From: an uncultured Halomonas sp.
GTDB lineage: Bacteria; Pseudomonadota; Gammaproteobacteria; Pseudomonadales; Halomonadaceae
Length of the DNA stretch: 64,000 bases
NCBI RefSeq assembly: GCF_947490095.1
Contig: NZ_CANLFS010000001.1
Span: 124,001 to 188,000, forward strand
Direction of reading: 5' to 3'
This document shows, one piece after another, positions 46,037 to 55,023 of the stretch. Under the pieces are notes generated by a model. That model was given only the letters and a program-made list of their open reading frames with translations, ran no database searches and was not told where the DNA came from. The translations under genes and the position numbers were made by a program. How positions within the stretch are numbered: the stretch's first letter is position 1; each line of letters opens with the position of its first letter.

Positions 46037-47626
46037 TCAGTGCTCTCGGGTCGCCTGGAAGCGAATCTCCGGCCAACGCTCCTGGGTCATCTGCAGATTG
46101 ACGCGTGTCGGGGCGATATAGGTCAGGTAGCCGCCGCCGTCGATGGCCAGGTTGGCACTCGCCTTGCGCTTGAACTCCTCGAGCTTCTTGGCATCGTCGG
46201 AGTAAACCCAGCGTGCCGTATTGACGTTGACGCCCTCATAGAGACAGTCGACCTTGTACTCCTCCTTGAGGCGATGGGCGACCACATCGAACTGCAGGGT
46301 ACCCACGGCACCGAGAATCAGGTCGTTGTTGTCCAGCGGCATGAATACCTGAGTGGCCCCCTCCTCGGAGAGCTGCTGCAGGCCCTTCTGGAGTGCCTTC
46401 ATCTTCAGCGGGTCCTTGAGGCGCACCCGCTTGAACAGCTCCGGTGCGAAGTGCGGGATACCGGTAAACCGGATGTCCTCGCCCTGGGTGAAGGTATCGC
46501 CGATCTGGATGGTGCCGTGGTTATGCAGGCCGATGATGTCACCGGGCCAGGCCTCTTCCACCTGGGCGCGGTCGGAGGCCATGAAGGTCAACGCATCCGC
46601 TATCTTGACGTCCTTGCCGATCCGCACATGGCGCATCTTCATGTTCTTCTCGTACTTGCCCGAGCAGACACGCAGGAAGGCGACCCTGTCGCGGTGTTTG
46701 GGGTCCATATTGGCCTGGATCTTGAACACGAAGCCGGTAAAGCGCCCGTCATCGGCCTCCACCTTGCGCAGGTCGGTATCCCGCGGCTGAGGCGTCGGCG
46801 CATGCTCCACGAAGCCGTCGAGCATCTCGCGCACACCGAAGTTGCCCATGGCGGTACCGAAGTACACCGGCGAGAGCTCGCCCCGGCGGTAGGTCTCCAG
46901 GTCGAACTCATGGGAGGCACCGCGCACCAGCTCCACCTCCATGCGCAGTTCCTCGGCCTGATCCTCGCCCAGCACGGCATCCACCTCGGGGTTATCGAGG
47001 CCTTCGATGCGCTTGTCGTCGGGGATGCGGTTCCCCTGCCCCTGGGTGTAGAGATGGATCGTATCGTTATAGAGGTGATAGACCCCCTTGAAGTGCCGGC
47101 CCATGCCGATGGGCCAGGTCATCGGCGCGCACTGGATGTTGAGCACCGTCTCGACCTCATCCATCACCTCGATGGGGTCGCGAATATCGCGGTCCATCTT
47201 GTTGATAAAGGTCAGGATCGGCGTGGTACGCAGCCGACACACCTCCATCAGCTTGATGGTGCGCGCCTCGACGCCCTTGGCCCCGTCGATCACCATCAGC
47301 GCCGAGTCCACCGCGGTCAGGGTCCGATAGGTGTCCTCGGAGAAGTCCTCGTGGCCCGGGGTATCGAGCAGGTTGACTATCCGGCCACCATAGGGGAACT
47401 GCATCACCGAGGTGGTCACCGAGATGCCGCGTTCCTGCTCCATCTTCATCCAGTCGGAGGTGGCATGGCGGTCGTTGCGCTTGCTCTTCACGGAGCCGGC
47501 CATCTGGATGGCGTTGCCGAACAACAGCATCTTCTCGGTGATGGTGGTCTTGCCCGCATCCGGGTGCGAGATGATGGCAAAGGTACGCCGAAGCCCGGTC
47601 TCATGGGCCTGTATCTGGTCTGACAT
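46037..47626 (-). CDS. prfC: Peptide chain release factor 3
   Basis: A 529-aa translational GTPase that recycles RF1 and RF2. G1 is [16 protein letters not shown], the switch region is [18 protein letters not shown]3 is [14 protein letters not shown], and G4 is FINKMDRD. Length and motifs match RF3. The hairpin of repeat element A sits immediately after its stop codon and may be its terminator. Confidence 0.97.
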   Translation of the reverse strand: MSDQIQAHETGLRRTFAIISHPDAGKTTITEKMLLFGNAIQMAGSVKSKRNDRHATSDWMKMEQERGISVTTSVMQFPYGGRIVNLLDTPGHEDFSEDTYRTLTAVDSALMVIDGAKGVEARTIKLMEVCRLRTTPILTFINKMDRDIRDPIEVMDEVETVLNIQCAPMTWPIGMGRHFKGVYHLYNDTIHLYTQGQGNRIPDDKRIEGLDNPEVDAVLGEDQAEELRMEVELVRGASHEFDLETYRRGELSPVYFGTAMGNFGVREMLDGFVEHAPTPQPRDTDLRKVEADDGRFTGFVFKIQANMDPKHRDRVAFLRVCSGKYEKNMKMRHVRIGKDVKIADALTFMASDRAQVEEAWPGDIIGLHNHGTIQIGDTFTQGEDIRFTGIPHFAPELFKRVRLKDPLKMKALQKGLQQLSEEGATQVFMPLDNNDLILGAVGTLQFDVVAHRLKEEYKVDCLYEGVNVNTARWVYSDDAKKLEEFKRKASANLAIDGGGYLTYIAPTRVNLQMTQERWPEIRFQATREH

Positions 47627-47786
47627 GCGTTGATATCGCCAATTTGTACTCGACGCGGCATTCGGTGAGTAGCGTGCCGCGTCGAGAGTGGAGTGTGATG
47701 CCTATGTTTGATGCATATTCTACGCCTTCGCCGGGGCGAAATGTAGGCCGAACGCGCTATCATGGCCCGCACGTCAAGGAGCCCAT

Positions 47787-49064
47787 ATGCCGAGCATGCA
47801 GCCACTTCCGCTCTCCACCCCCAGCCGCAACCTGGTGCGCCTGACCATCGTACGTGGCATCACCTGGACCGGGTTTCTCGCCGGCATCATCTTCGGGGTC
47901 GAGGTACTCGACTTCGACCTCGAGGTCGGCGCGGTGATCGGCGTGATACTGATCATGGCGGTGATCAACCTGGGCACCTGGTGGCGCCTGGGTCGACACC
48001 GCGCCGTGACCGACGGCGAATACCTGCTCCACCTGCTGGCCGATGTTGCCGGCCTGACATCGCTTTTCTACTTTACCGGCGGCGCCAGCAACCCCTTCGT
48101 CACCTACTATCTGGTACCGGTCACCATCGCGGCCGCTACCCTGCCATGGCGCTGCGCCTGGATCATTGCCGCGACCTCCATGGCCGGTTACACCACCCTG
48201 CTCGTCTTTCACCATCCGGTGCCCCAGCTGACCGGCGGCCATTACGGCCCGACCGGGGACTTGAACCTGCATATCCTGGGCATGTGGATCAATTTTGCCC
48301 TCTCCGCGGGCCTGGTCACCTACTTCATCTACAAGATGGCTCACGCCCTGCGCAGCAGGGAACAGGCGCTGTCGCGGACCCGCGAGGCGGCCCTGCGCAA
48401 TGAACAGGTGCTGGCCGTGGCCACCCAGGCCGCCGGTACCGCGCATGAGCTGGGCACGCCGCTATCCACCATGGCGGTGCTACTCTCCGAAATGCGAGAG
48501 GAGGCCGGCGAGCGGCCCATGCTGTTGAAGGATATCGACCTCCTCCGCCTTCAGGTGGACACCTGCAAGTCGCGGCTGCAGCAGCTCGTGGAAAGCGCCG
48601 ATCGCCGGCGCATGGCAAGGCCCCAGGTCACGGATGCCGAGCAATGGCTGGCCGGGGTGGTACAGCGCTGGCTGGTGTTGCGACCCGATGTCAGCCATCA
48701 CATGGAGGTAGCCGAGCACCGCAAGCGACCCGGGCTCGCGGTGGACACCACGCTTGAGCAGGCGCTGATCAACCTGCTCAACAACGCCGCCGACGCCAAT
48801 CCCGACGATATCGCCATCCGGCTCGACTGGCACGCCGACGAGGTGATCATCGACATCCGGGACCACGGCCCCGGGGTGGCCCTGTCCATTGCCGACCAGC
48901 TGGGCGAGACCTTCGTCTCCACCAAGAGCAAGGGGATGGGCATCGGACTGTTCCTGACCCATGCCACCATCAACCGCTTCGGCGGCGGCGTCAGCCTTTA
49001 TAATCATCCCGAAGGCGGCACCCTGACCGAGGTCGTGCTGCCAAGCGCGGCCGCCACCGAATGA
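47787..49064 (+). CDS. regB: Redox-sensing histidine kinase RegB/PrrB/RoxS
   Basis: A 425-aa sensor kinase. Six transmembrane helices occupy about residues 17-190. The periplasmic/second-loop heptapeptide GGASNPF (98-104), implicated in ubiquinone sensing in Rhodobacter RegB, is intact. The H-box is AAGTAHELGTPLSTM with phosphorylated His220, and Cys260 (QVDTCKSRL) matches the redox-active cysteine of RegB. The ATPase domain has NLLNNAADANPD and GMGIGLFLTHA. It is followed directly by its response regulator. Confidence 0.92.
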   Translation: MPSMQPLPLSTPSRNLVRLTIVRGITWTGFLAGIIFGVEVLDFDLEVGAVIGVILIMAVINLGTWWRLGRHRAVTDGEYLLHLLADVAGLTSLFYFTGGASNPFVTYYLVPVTIAAATLPWRCAWIIAATSMAGYTTLLVFHHPVPQLTGGHYGPTGDLNLHILGMWINFALSAGLVTYFIYKMAHALRSREQALSRTREAALRNEQVLAVATQAAGTAHELGTPLSTMAVLLSEMREEAGERPMLLKDIDLLRLQVDTCKSRLQQLVESADRRRMARPQVTDAEQWLAGVVQRWLVLRPDVSHHMEVAEHRKRPGLAVDTTLEQALINLLNNAADANPDDIAIRLDWHADEVIIDIRDHGPGVALSIADQLGETFVSTKSKGMGIGLFLTHATINRFGGGVSLYNHPEGGTLTEVVLPSAAATE

Positions 49065-49105
49065 ATCAACATCTCCATCACCCGAATCAACATCCCCATC
49101 ACCCG
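49064..49105. repeat. 21-bp tandem duplication between regB and regA
   Basis: Two copies of AATCAACATCYCCATCACCCG (49064-49084, 49085-49105) begin at the last base of the regB stop codon. If regA were started at 49061, they would encode a repeated Asn/His/Pro-rich N-terminus. Confidence 0.85.
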
Positions 49106-49117
49106 AACGAGAGCCCC

Positions 49118-49657
49118 ATGCCAGACACGCCCCAACGCCTGCTGATCATCGACGACGACGAGATGTTCTGCCATGTGCTCGACCGCGCCATGACGCGCCG
49201 CGGCTACGAGGTCGTGGTTGCCTGCGACGCCCAGGAGGCCCTTTCCCTGGCGCGCCAGCACCGCCCGACCCTGGCCACGCTGGACCTCAAGCTGGAGCAT
49301 GAATCAGGACTCAAGCTGCTTCCGGAATTGCTGGAAGTGGTCCCGGCGTGCCGAGTCGTGATCCTGACCGGCTACTCCAGCATCGCCACGGCCGTGGAGG
49401 CGATCAAGCTGGGCGCGGTCAACTACCTGTGCAAGCCGGCCGATGCCGACGAGGTACTCGCCGCCTTCGAGAAGGATGACGGCGACCCCCGGATAGAGGT
49501 GGCCGAGCAGCCGCCCTCCATCAACCGGATCGCCTGGGAGCATATTCAGAAGGTGCTCCAGGAGCACGACGGCAACATCTCCGCCACCGCCCGGGCCCTG
49601 GGCATGCACCGCCGCACCCTGCAGCGCAAGCTACAGAAGCGGCCGGTACGGCGGTAA
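49118..49657 (+). CDS. regA: Redox response regulator RegA/PrrA/RoxR
   Basis: A 179-aa response regulator. The receiver domain has the acidic pocket (IIDDDEM), phosphoacceptor Asp56 (TLDLKLEHESG) and the conserved Lys (YLCKPAD). The C-terminal Fis-like helix-turn-helix (NRIAWEHIQKVLQEHDGNIS, then ATARALGMHRRTLQRKL) is nearly invariant in the PrrA family. The ATG at 49118 gives the normal length; an ATG at 49061 overlapping the regB stop would add 19 residues encoded by a duplicated sequence. Targets in the family include respiratory and redox genes. Confidence 0.93.
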   Translation: MPDTPQRLLIIDDDEMFCHVLDRAMTRRGYEVVVACDAQEALSLARQHRPTLATLDLKLEHESGLKLLPELLEVVPACRVVILTGYSSIATAVEAIKLGAVNYLCKPADADEVLAAFEKDDGDPRIEVAEQPPSINRIAWEHIQKVLQEHDGNISATARALGMHRRTLQRKLQKRPVRR

Positions 49658-49690
49658 GCCGCCGGAAGCCGCCGGAAGCCGCCGGAAGCC
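49651..49690. repeat. 10-bp tandem repeats starting in the regA stop codon
   Basis: GCGGTAAGCC (49651-49660, containing the regA stop TAA) is followed by three identical copies of GCCGGAAGCC (49661-49690), which differ from it at three positions. Confidence 0.8.
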
Positions 49691-49711
49691 AGCATGAAAC
49701 CAACGAGCTTC

Positions 49712-49862
49712 GTGAATCGTGAATCGTGAATCGTGAATCGTGAATCGTGAATCGTGAATCGTGAATCGTGAATCGTGAATCGTGAATCACGATATCGCCA
49801 TCAAGGCTCACGACAAGGGGTTTGCGTATAGCGTATGGCGTACAGCCCTCGGCGGAGCCGAG
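49712..49862. repeat. Heptamer-core-hairpin intergenic element, copy B
   Basis: Eleven perfect tandem copies of GTGAATC (49712-49788) are followed by the core ATATCGCC (49792-49799), GGCTCACG and CAAGGGG. Three degenerate heptamers follow: TATAGCG, TATGGCG, TACAGCC (49827-49847). A hairpin CTCGGC-GGA-GCCGAG (49848-49862) ends 10 bases before the stop codon of the minus-strand dehydrogenase gene. The core-to-heptamer distance (35 bases) is nearly the same as in copy A (36 bases). Confidence 0.85.
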
Positions 49863-49872
49863 CACAGCCGAC

Positions 49873-50640
49873 TTACTGCGCCGTCCACCCCAGATCGATA
49901 TTCCAGCTCGCGCCGGTGACGGCGCCGGCCGAGTCCGACGCCAGGTAGGCCACCAGCTCGGCGACCTCGGCCGGCTCGATCAGGCGCTTGACGGCGGCAT
50001 TCTTGAGCATGATCTGCTCGATCACCTCCTGTTCCTGCATGCCGTGCATCTGCGCCTGGTCGGCGATCTGGTTGTCGACCAGCGGGGTCTTGACATAGGC
50101 CGGGCAGATGGCATTGGCCGTGATGCCCTGGCCGCCACCCTCCAGCGCCGCGGTCTTGGTCAGGCCGATCATGCCGTGCTTGGCACTGATATAGGCCGAC
50201 TTGCCCGGCGAGGCCACCTGGGCGTGTACCGAGGCGATATTGACGATGCGGCCCCAGCCGTTCTCGCGCATGGAGGGCCAGACGGCCTGACTCAGCAGGA
50301 AGGGGGCGGTCAGCATCAGGTCGATGATCTGACGCCACTTCGCCTCCGGAAACGCCTCGATGGGCGATACATGCTGGATGCCGGCGTTGTTGACCAGGAT
50401 GTCCACTCGCCCGAAACGCTTGATGGCCTCGGCCACGGCCGCCTGGCAGGCAGCCCCACCCGTCAGGTCGGCCTCAAAGAAGCTGGCGCCGGCCTCCTCC
50501 GCCACCTCTCGGCCCGCGGGGTTGAAGTCCACCGCCAACACCTGATGGCCCAGCCGACAGAAATGGCGAACCACCGCCTCACCGATACCGCTGCTGGTGC
50601 CGGTGACGAGGGCGACGCGGGGGGTAACGGACGCTGACAT
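49873..50640 (-). CDS. D-3-hydroxybutyrate dehydrogenase
   Basis: A 255-aa SDR enzyme. The cofactor fingerprint is VTGTSSGIGEAVV, the motif NNAGIQHVSPIEAFPEAKW is characteristic of 3-hydroxybutyrate dehydrogenases, and the catalytic Ser and Tyr/Lys lie in NIASVHA and YISAKHG. It converts 3-hydroxybutyrate to acetoacetate with NAD. With ScoAB (57.3-58.8 kb) it would complete conversion of 3-hydroxybutyrate, from PHB turnover or the medium, to acetoacetyl-CoA. The ATG at 50640 is preceded by AAGGAG. Confidence 0.92.
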   Translation of the reverse strand: MSASVTPRVALVTGTSSGIGEAVVRHFCRLGHQVLAVDFNPAGREVAEEAGASFFEADLTGGAACQAAVAEAIKRFGRVDILVNNAGIQHVSPIEAFPEAKWRQIIDLMLTAPFLLSQAVWPSMRENGWGRIVNIASVHAQVASPGKSAYISAKHGMIGLTKTAALEGGGQGITANAICPAYVKTPLVDNQIADQAQMHGMQEQEVIEQIMLKNAAVKRLIEPAEVAELVAYLASDSAGAVTGASWNIDLGWTAQ

Positions 50641-50764
50641 GGGCAACTCCTTGCTGAATAAGTCGGGGCTTGCGAATAGACAGCCGCTAAAAGCGCTGCA
50701 TGACCAGCATAAGGGGATTCTGGTATGCCACGCCACCCCGGTTGAGGCCGCGTGTCACTCTCCG

Positions 50765-51223
50765 TCACTCGCCGCCTGGCGCGTCGCTCCGAGGTGCTTC
50801 TCGGCGTATCATGACCCGTTCCATGAGCCGCTGGGCCAGCCGACTGGCGTCCTGACGCGAGGCCACGTCGCCGAGGTCATCGAGCAGGACCAGGCGCCAG
50901 CAGGTCATGGCGTCGCCCAGCGCCACGGCTTCCATGGGATAACGGCCGGAGGGCAGCGACAGACCGCAACGCTCCCCGACGGCAGGCATGGGTGCCTCCG
51001 GCTCGGCCGGCAGCATCACCAGCCAGAGCGACACCGGCGTGACCAGCGCCCCCACCAGCTGCTCGCCATGTTCGGGCAGACGATAGCACTGAAAACACAG
51101 CGCATCGGCGGCCAGCCGTGGATTGAACTGGGGCAAGGCCTTGGACTCCCGCAGATGGCTGGCGGTCCAGGCCTCGGCGAGTCGCCGCAGGCGCTGATAC
51201 TGTTCCGGCGTCAGGGCATGCAT
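50765..51223 (-). CDS. HybE/HupJ-like (NiFe hydrogenase chaperone family) protein
   Basis: A 152-aa protein. The pattern FNPRLAADALCFQCYRL, then LVGALVTPVSLWLVMLPAE and LPSGRYPMEAVALGD, matches the HybE family of hydrogenase large-subunit assembly chaperones in order and spacing. No hydrogenase gene occurs in this window, so the protein may serve another purpose. The ATG at 51223 has GGAGAG upstream. It is divergent from an OmpR-type regulator. Family assignment is by recognition of the pattern only. Confidence 0.6.
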   Translation of the reverse strand: MHALTPEQYQRLRRLAEAWTASHLRESKALPQFNPRLAADALCFQCYRLPEHGEQLVGALVTPVSLWLVMLPAEPEAPMPAVGERCGLSLPSGRYPMEAVALGDAMTCWRLVLLDDLGDVASRQDASRLAQRLMERVMIRREAPRSDAPGGE

Positions 51224-51398
51224 GGGTCTCTCCATATCGACATAGCGGTGCGAGTCCGACCGCTGATGCGGTTCTCGGGTGGTTGATGGCGTCCTGGCAT
51301 GGGGCATGATATAGCGACGCGAAGGATTCGCCCATCCAGCCGCGGGGCCTTTTACCCAGCCAGCGGGACATGACAAGGGCTGACAGAGCGACGACACC

Positions 51399-52109
51399 AT
51401 GACGCGAAACATACTGATTATTGAAGATAACCGCAGTATCGGCGAGCTGGTGGGGATGCATATGACCGACCTTGGCATGCACCCGATGCTATACGAACGG
51501 GGCGATGCCGGGCTGGAACGCTTTCTTCAAGGCGGTATAGACCTGGTCATCCTCGACCTGATGCTGCCCGGCATGGACGGTCTCTCCCTGTGTCGGGAGA
51601 TCCGCGCCAGGCCCGGCTATGTGCCGGTGCTGATGCTGACGGCCAAAAGCACGGAACTCGACCGGGTGCTGGGGTTGGAAATGGGCGCGGATGATTATCT
51701 GACCAAGCCCTTCAGCGTGGCCGAGCTGACGGCACGCGTAAAGGCCTTGTTTCGGCGCGTGGATGCCATGGCGGCCGAGTCGACCAACGAGGCCGGCCAT
51801 GAGGAAAGCCGTGAACTTGTCGCCGCGGGCCTGCGTATCGACCCGGCCAGCCGCCGAGTCTTCGTGCATGATCACGAGGTCGCCTTGACCGCACGGGAGT
51901 TCGACCTGCTGTGGTTCTTCGCCAGCCACCCCGGTAGAGTGTTCAGCCGTGCCCAGTTGCTGGACAAGGTATGGGGTTATCATCATGAAGGCTATGAACA
52001 CACCGTTAATACTCACATCAACCGCCTGCGCGGAAAGATAGAGCAGGACCCGGCGCGGTCGGAGTTTATCGAAACCGTCTGGGGGGTGGGGTATCGCTTC
52101 CGGGATTAA
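51399..52109 (+). CDS. OmpR/PhoB-family response regulator
   Basis: A 236-aa response regulator: receiver domain with phosphoacceptor Asp53 (VILDLMLPGMDG), Lys in YLTKPFSVAE, and a C-terminal winged helix (LTAREFDLLWFFASHPGRVF, ending VWGVGYRFRD). It is 3 bases upstream of its cognate kinase and near the exported msrAB gene. Confidence 0.94.
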   Translation: MTRNILIIEDNRSIGELVGMHMTDLGMHPMLYERGDAGLERFLQGGIDLVILDLMLPGMDGLSLCREIRARPGYVPVLMLTAKSTELDRVLGLEMGADDYLTKPFSVAELTARVKALFRRVDAMAAESTNEAGHEESRELVAAGLRIDPASRRVFVHDHEVALTAREFDLLWFFASHPGRVFSRAQLLDKVWGYHHEGYEHTVNTHINRLRGKIEQDPARSEFIETVWGVGYRFRD

Positions 52110-52112
52110 ACC

Positions 52113-53594
52113 ATGCTGAGAACCCTCTATACCCGCCTGGCGCTCGGCTTGCTGCTGTTATTGCTCGCCGTTGGCGTGCTGTACACCGCCCTCAGCCTCT
52201 ACTCGCTGCGCGAATACAATGCGTCGGTCAATCAGGCATTGCATCGGGATCTGGCGAAGGAACTGGTGTCGGACAGGAACCTGGTCAACGCCGGAGAGCT
52301 CGACCGCGGTGCCCTCGAGGAACTCTTCGGGTTGTACATGACCATCAACCCCAGCATTGAGATCTACCTGCTGGACCTGGAAGGCAACATACTCTCCTAC
52401 TCCGCCAACCCGGCGAAGATCAAGCGTAAACAGGTGTCCCTGGCCCCCATCCGGCGCCTGTTGAGTGACATGACTCGCTACCCGGTGCTGGGTGATGACC
52501 CTCGCAGCCACGACCGGCAGAAGGTCTTTTCCGTGACCCCCGTGCCATCCGACACCCCGGAGGGGTATCTCTATGTCGTGCTGCGCGGTGAGGAATACGA
52601 CACCGCGGAAACCATGGCCCGTGGCAGTCACTTGCTGGAGCTGAGTGCCTGGGCCCTCCTGGTCAGCCTGGCGGTCGTCATGATCGCGGGGCTGGCGATA
52701 TTCCGGTTGCTGACCCGCCGGCTGACATTGCTGACCCGGCTGGTGAAGGATTTCGAGACCAGCGACATGAGCCGGCAACCGGTCAACACCTGGCGCGACA
52801 GGCGCCCGGTGGTGCGCGACGAAATTGATTATCTCGGCGCCACCTTCGATGATATGGCCCGCCGCATCGCCTCCCAGATCGAACTGCTGAAGGAGAAGGA
52901 CACCCAGCGCCGCCAACTCGTGGCACAGGTATCCCACGATCTGCGTACGCCCCTTGCCGCCATGCAGGGCTACATCGAACGCCTGAAGCTCAGGCGCGAC
53001 CGCCTGACCCCGGAAGAACAGGAGCGTTTCCTGGACATCGCCCTGCAGGAAGGCCGGCGACTCAGCCGCCTGGTGGATGAGTTGTTCGAGTTGGCGGCCC
53101 TCGAGGCCCGGGAAAAGCAGCCGGTGCCGGAGCCCTTCCCGCTGGCGGAGCTGGTCCACGATGCGGTTCACAAGCACGCCTGGGAAGCCGGGCGGCGCCA
53201 GCTCGACCTCGTGGTGGATGGCGACCCGGACCAGCCCCTGGCCTACGCCGACCTGGCCATGACCGAGCGCGTACTCGACAACCTGATCGGCAACGCCATT
53301 GCGTATAGCCCGGCCGGGAGTCGTATCGAAGTGGTGTTAGGCGTGGTGTCAGGACAAGCGAATGACCTACCGAGCGTCTGTGTGCGGGACAGCGGCCCGG
53401 GGATTCCCAAGCAGGACCTGGCGCATATCTTCGACCCCTTCTATCGGGGAGAATCCTCGGAAGAAGCCGGCCATGCCGGCCTGGGGCTGGCCATCGCCCG
53501 CCGGATCATGACGCTCCAGGGCGGTGACATCAGCGTTCAGAACCTGGCTGCCGGCGGCGCCGCCTTTTGTATACGGCTACCCGTTCGGCGATGA
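52113..53594 (+). CDS. Sensor histidine kinase of the OmpR-type system
   Basis: A 493-aa membrane kinase: TM1 about 5-30, a periplasmic sensor region of about 150 residues, TM2 about 178-203, HAMP linker, HisKA with phosphorylated His275 (VAQVSHDLRTPLAAM), and HATPase with NLIGNAIAYSPAGS and AGLGLAIARRIM. The sensor domain is not one I recognise. The next gene is the periplasmic methionine sulfoxide reductase, suggesting it senses periplasmic oxidative damage or an oxidant; this is inference. Confidence 0.92.
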   Translation: MLRTLYTRLALGLLLLLLAVGVLYTALSLYSLREYNASVNQALHRDLAKELVSDRNLVNAGELDRGALEELFGLYMTINPSIEIYLLDLEGNILSYSANPAKIKRKQVSLAPIRRLLSDMTRYPVLGDDPRSHDRQKVFSVTPVPSDTPEGYLYVVLRGEEYDTAETMARGSHLLELSAWALLVSLAVVMIAGLAIFRLLTRRLTLLTRLVKDFETSDMSRQPVNTWRDRRPVVRDEIDYLGATFDDMARRIASQIELLKEKDTQRRQLVAQVSHDLRTPLAAMQGYIERLKLRRDRLTPEEQERFLDIALQEGRRLSRLVDELFELAALEAREKQPVPEPFPLAELVHDAVHKHAWEAGRRQLDLVVDGDPDQPLAYADLAMTERVLDNLIGNAIAYSPAGSRIEVVLGVVSGQANDLPSVCVRDSGPGIPKQDLAHIFDPFYRGESSEEAGHAGLGLAIARRIMTLQGGDISVQNLAAGGAAFCIRLPVRR

Positions 53595-53603
53595 CCTCCC
53601 CCG

Positions 53604-53685
53604 ACGTTATAAAAATGTCATAAACGAGAGATAACGGCGTAAACAATTCCGTGCAGACTCGTCGTCATCCAGAGGACAGGAGGGT
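53604..53685 (+). promoter_or_regulatory. AT-rich leader of msrAB, candidate promoter and operator
   Basis: The gap between the kinase and msrAB contains an AT-rich stretch with GTTATAAAA and two 7-mers CATAAAC (53619-53625) and CGTAAAC (53638-53644) spaced 19 bases apart. This could be a binding site of the upstream OmpR-type regulator. A ribosome-binding site (CAGGAGGGTG) precedes the start codon. Confidence 0.35.
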
Positions 53686-53691
53686 GAAAAG

Positions 53692-54927
53692 ATGAAACGG
53701 TATCTATTGATGACCGCCATGGCGAGCGCCATGGCATTGACCGTTTTCCAGGTCAGTGCATCCCGGGGGACGGATTCGGACTACGCCCCGGATGACCCCG
53801 GCCTGGCGGTTGCCACCTTCGCTGGCGGCTGCTTCTGGTGTGTGGAAGCCGCCTATGAAGAGAAGGTCCCGGGCGTGGTGGAGGCCGTATCCGGGTATAG
53901 CGGGGGCGACGAGAAAGCCCCCACCTATGAGCAGGTCTCCGGCGGCCATACCGGCCATACCGAGGCGGTTCAGGTCTACTATGACCCCGACACCATCACC
54001 TACGCAGGCCTGCTCCAGGCCCTGTGGCGTACCGCCGACCCCACGGATGCCCAGGGCCAGTATGTGGACCGGGGCCGCCAGTACCGGCCGGCGATCTTCT
54101 ACCATGACGACGCACAGAAGCGTGCGGCCGAAGCCTCCATACAGGCATTGGCGGAGTCCGGCCATTACGACCAGGCAATCAACATTGAGGTGGTGCCCTT
54201 CGATACCTTCTACGAGGCGGAGGAGTATCATCAGGATTACTATGCCAAGAATCCCCTGCGGTATAAGCTTTATACCTTCAATTCCGGCCGCTACCAGTTT
54301 ATCGAGTCGATCTGGGGGGAAGACGAGGAGGTAGACTATACCCAGTACCGCCCCGACAGCGGCAATGGCGCCTCCCAGGCCACCGGGGGCGAGGCCTTGG
54401 AAGACGCGGCCGGGACAGACGCGGCCGGGACAGACGCGGCCGGGACAGACGCAGGCAGTATTGAGGCCTTCGACTCGGCGACGTTCACAAGACCCGATGA
54501 CCAGACACTCAGGTCACAACTGACCGCCGAGCAGTACGAGATCACCCAGGAGGATGGCACCGAGCGGGCCTATGACAACGCCTATCATGATGAAAAACGC
54601 CCGGGTATCTATGTCGATGTGGTCTCCGGCGAGCCATTGTTCTCATCCCGTGACAAGTACGACTCCAACACCGGCTGGCCCAGCTTTACCAGGCCCCTCG
54701 ACTCGGCCATGGTGGTGGAAAGGGAGGACAACACCTTCTTCATGAAGCGCACCGAGATCCGCAGCCGATACGCCGACTCTCACCTCGGGCATGTATTCAA
54801 CGACGGTCCGGAGCCCACGGGGCTGCGCTACTGCATGAATTCCGCGGCGCTACGCTTCATCCCCCTGGAACACATGGAAGAAGAGGGTTACGGCGCCCTG
54901 GTGAGCCAGGTGACAGAAAACGGTTAA
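53692..54927 (+). CDS. msrAB: Exported bifunctional methionine sulfoxide reductase MsrA-MsrB
   Basis: A 411-aa fusion. A signal peptide covers about residues 1-23. The MsrA domain follows with GGCFWC (Cys47 nucleophile), TGHTEAV and [11 protein letters not shown] linker of three 5-residue repeats (DAAGT) precedes the MsrB domain, with [29 protein letters not shown] and catalytic Cys381. The zinc-binding CxxC pairs of many MsrB enzymes are absent. It would repair both S- and R-methionine sulfoxide in periplasmic proteins. It follows a two-component system likely to regulate it. Confidence 0.94.
   Translation: MKRYLLMTAMASAMALTVFQVSASRGTDSDYAPDDPGLAVATFAGGCFWCVEAAYEEKVPGVVEAVSGYSGGDEKAPTYEQVSGGHTGHTEAVQVYYDPDTITYAGLLQALWRTADPTDAQGQYVDRGRQYRPAIFYHDDAQKRAAEASIQALAESGHYDQAINIEVVPFDTFYEAEEYHQDYYAKNPLRYKLYTFNSGRYQFIESIWGEDEEVDYTQYRPDSGNGASQATGGEALEDAAGTDAAGTDAAGTDAGSIEAFDSATFTRPDDQTLRSQLTAEQYEITQEDGTERAYDNAYHDEKRPGIYVDVVSGEPLFSSRDKYDSNTGWPSFTRPLDSAMVVEREDNTFFMKRTEIRSRYADSHLGHVFNDGPEPTGLRYCMNSAALRFIPLEHMEEEGYGALVSQVTENG
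54403..54447. repeat. Three 15-bp repeats in the msrAB linker
   Basis: Three identical tandem copies of GACGCGGCCGGGACA encode the linker between the MsrA and MsrB domains. The period keeps the frame, so linker length could vary between strains. Confidence 0.9.
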
Positions 54928-55023
54928 CACGGCGCCAGCCCGACAAACTGCTAGGCTGGTGGCACACGCCATCCAGCCCAGCAAATTCAGACCGGCAAGT
55001 CCAGACCAGCAAAGAGCCTCACC

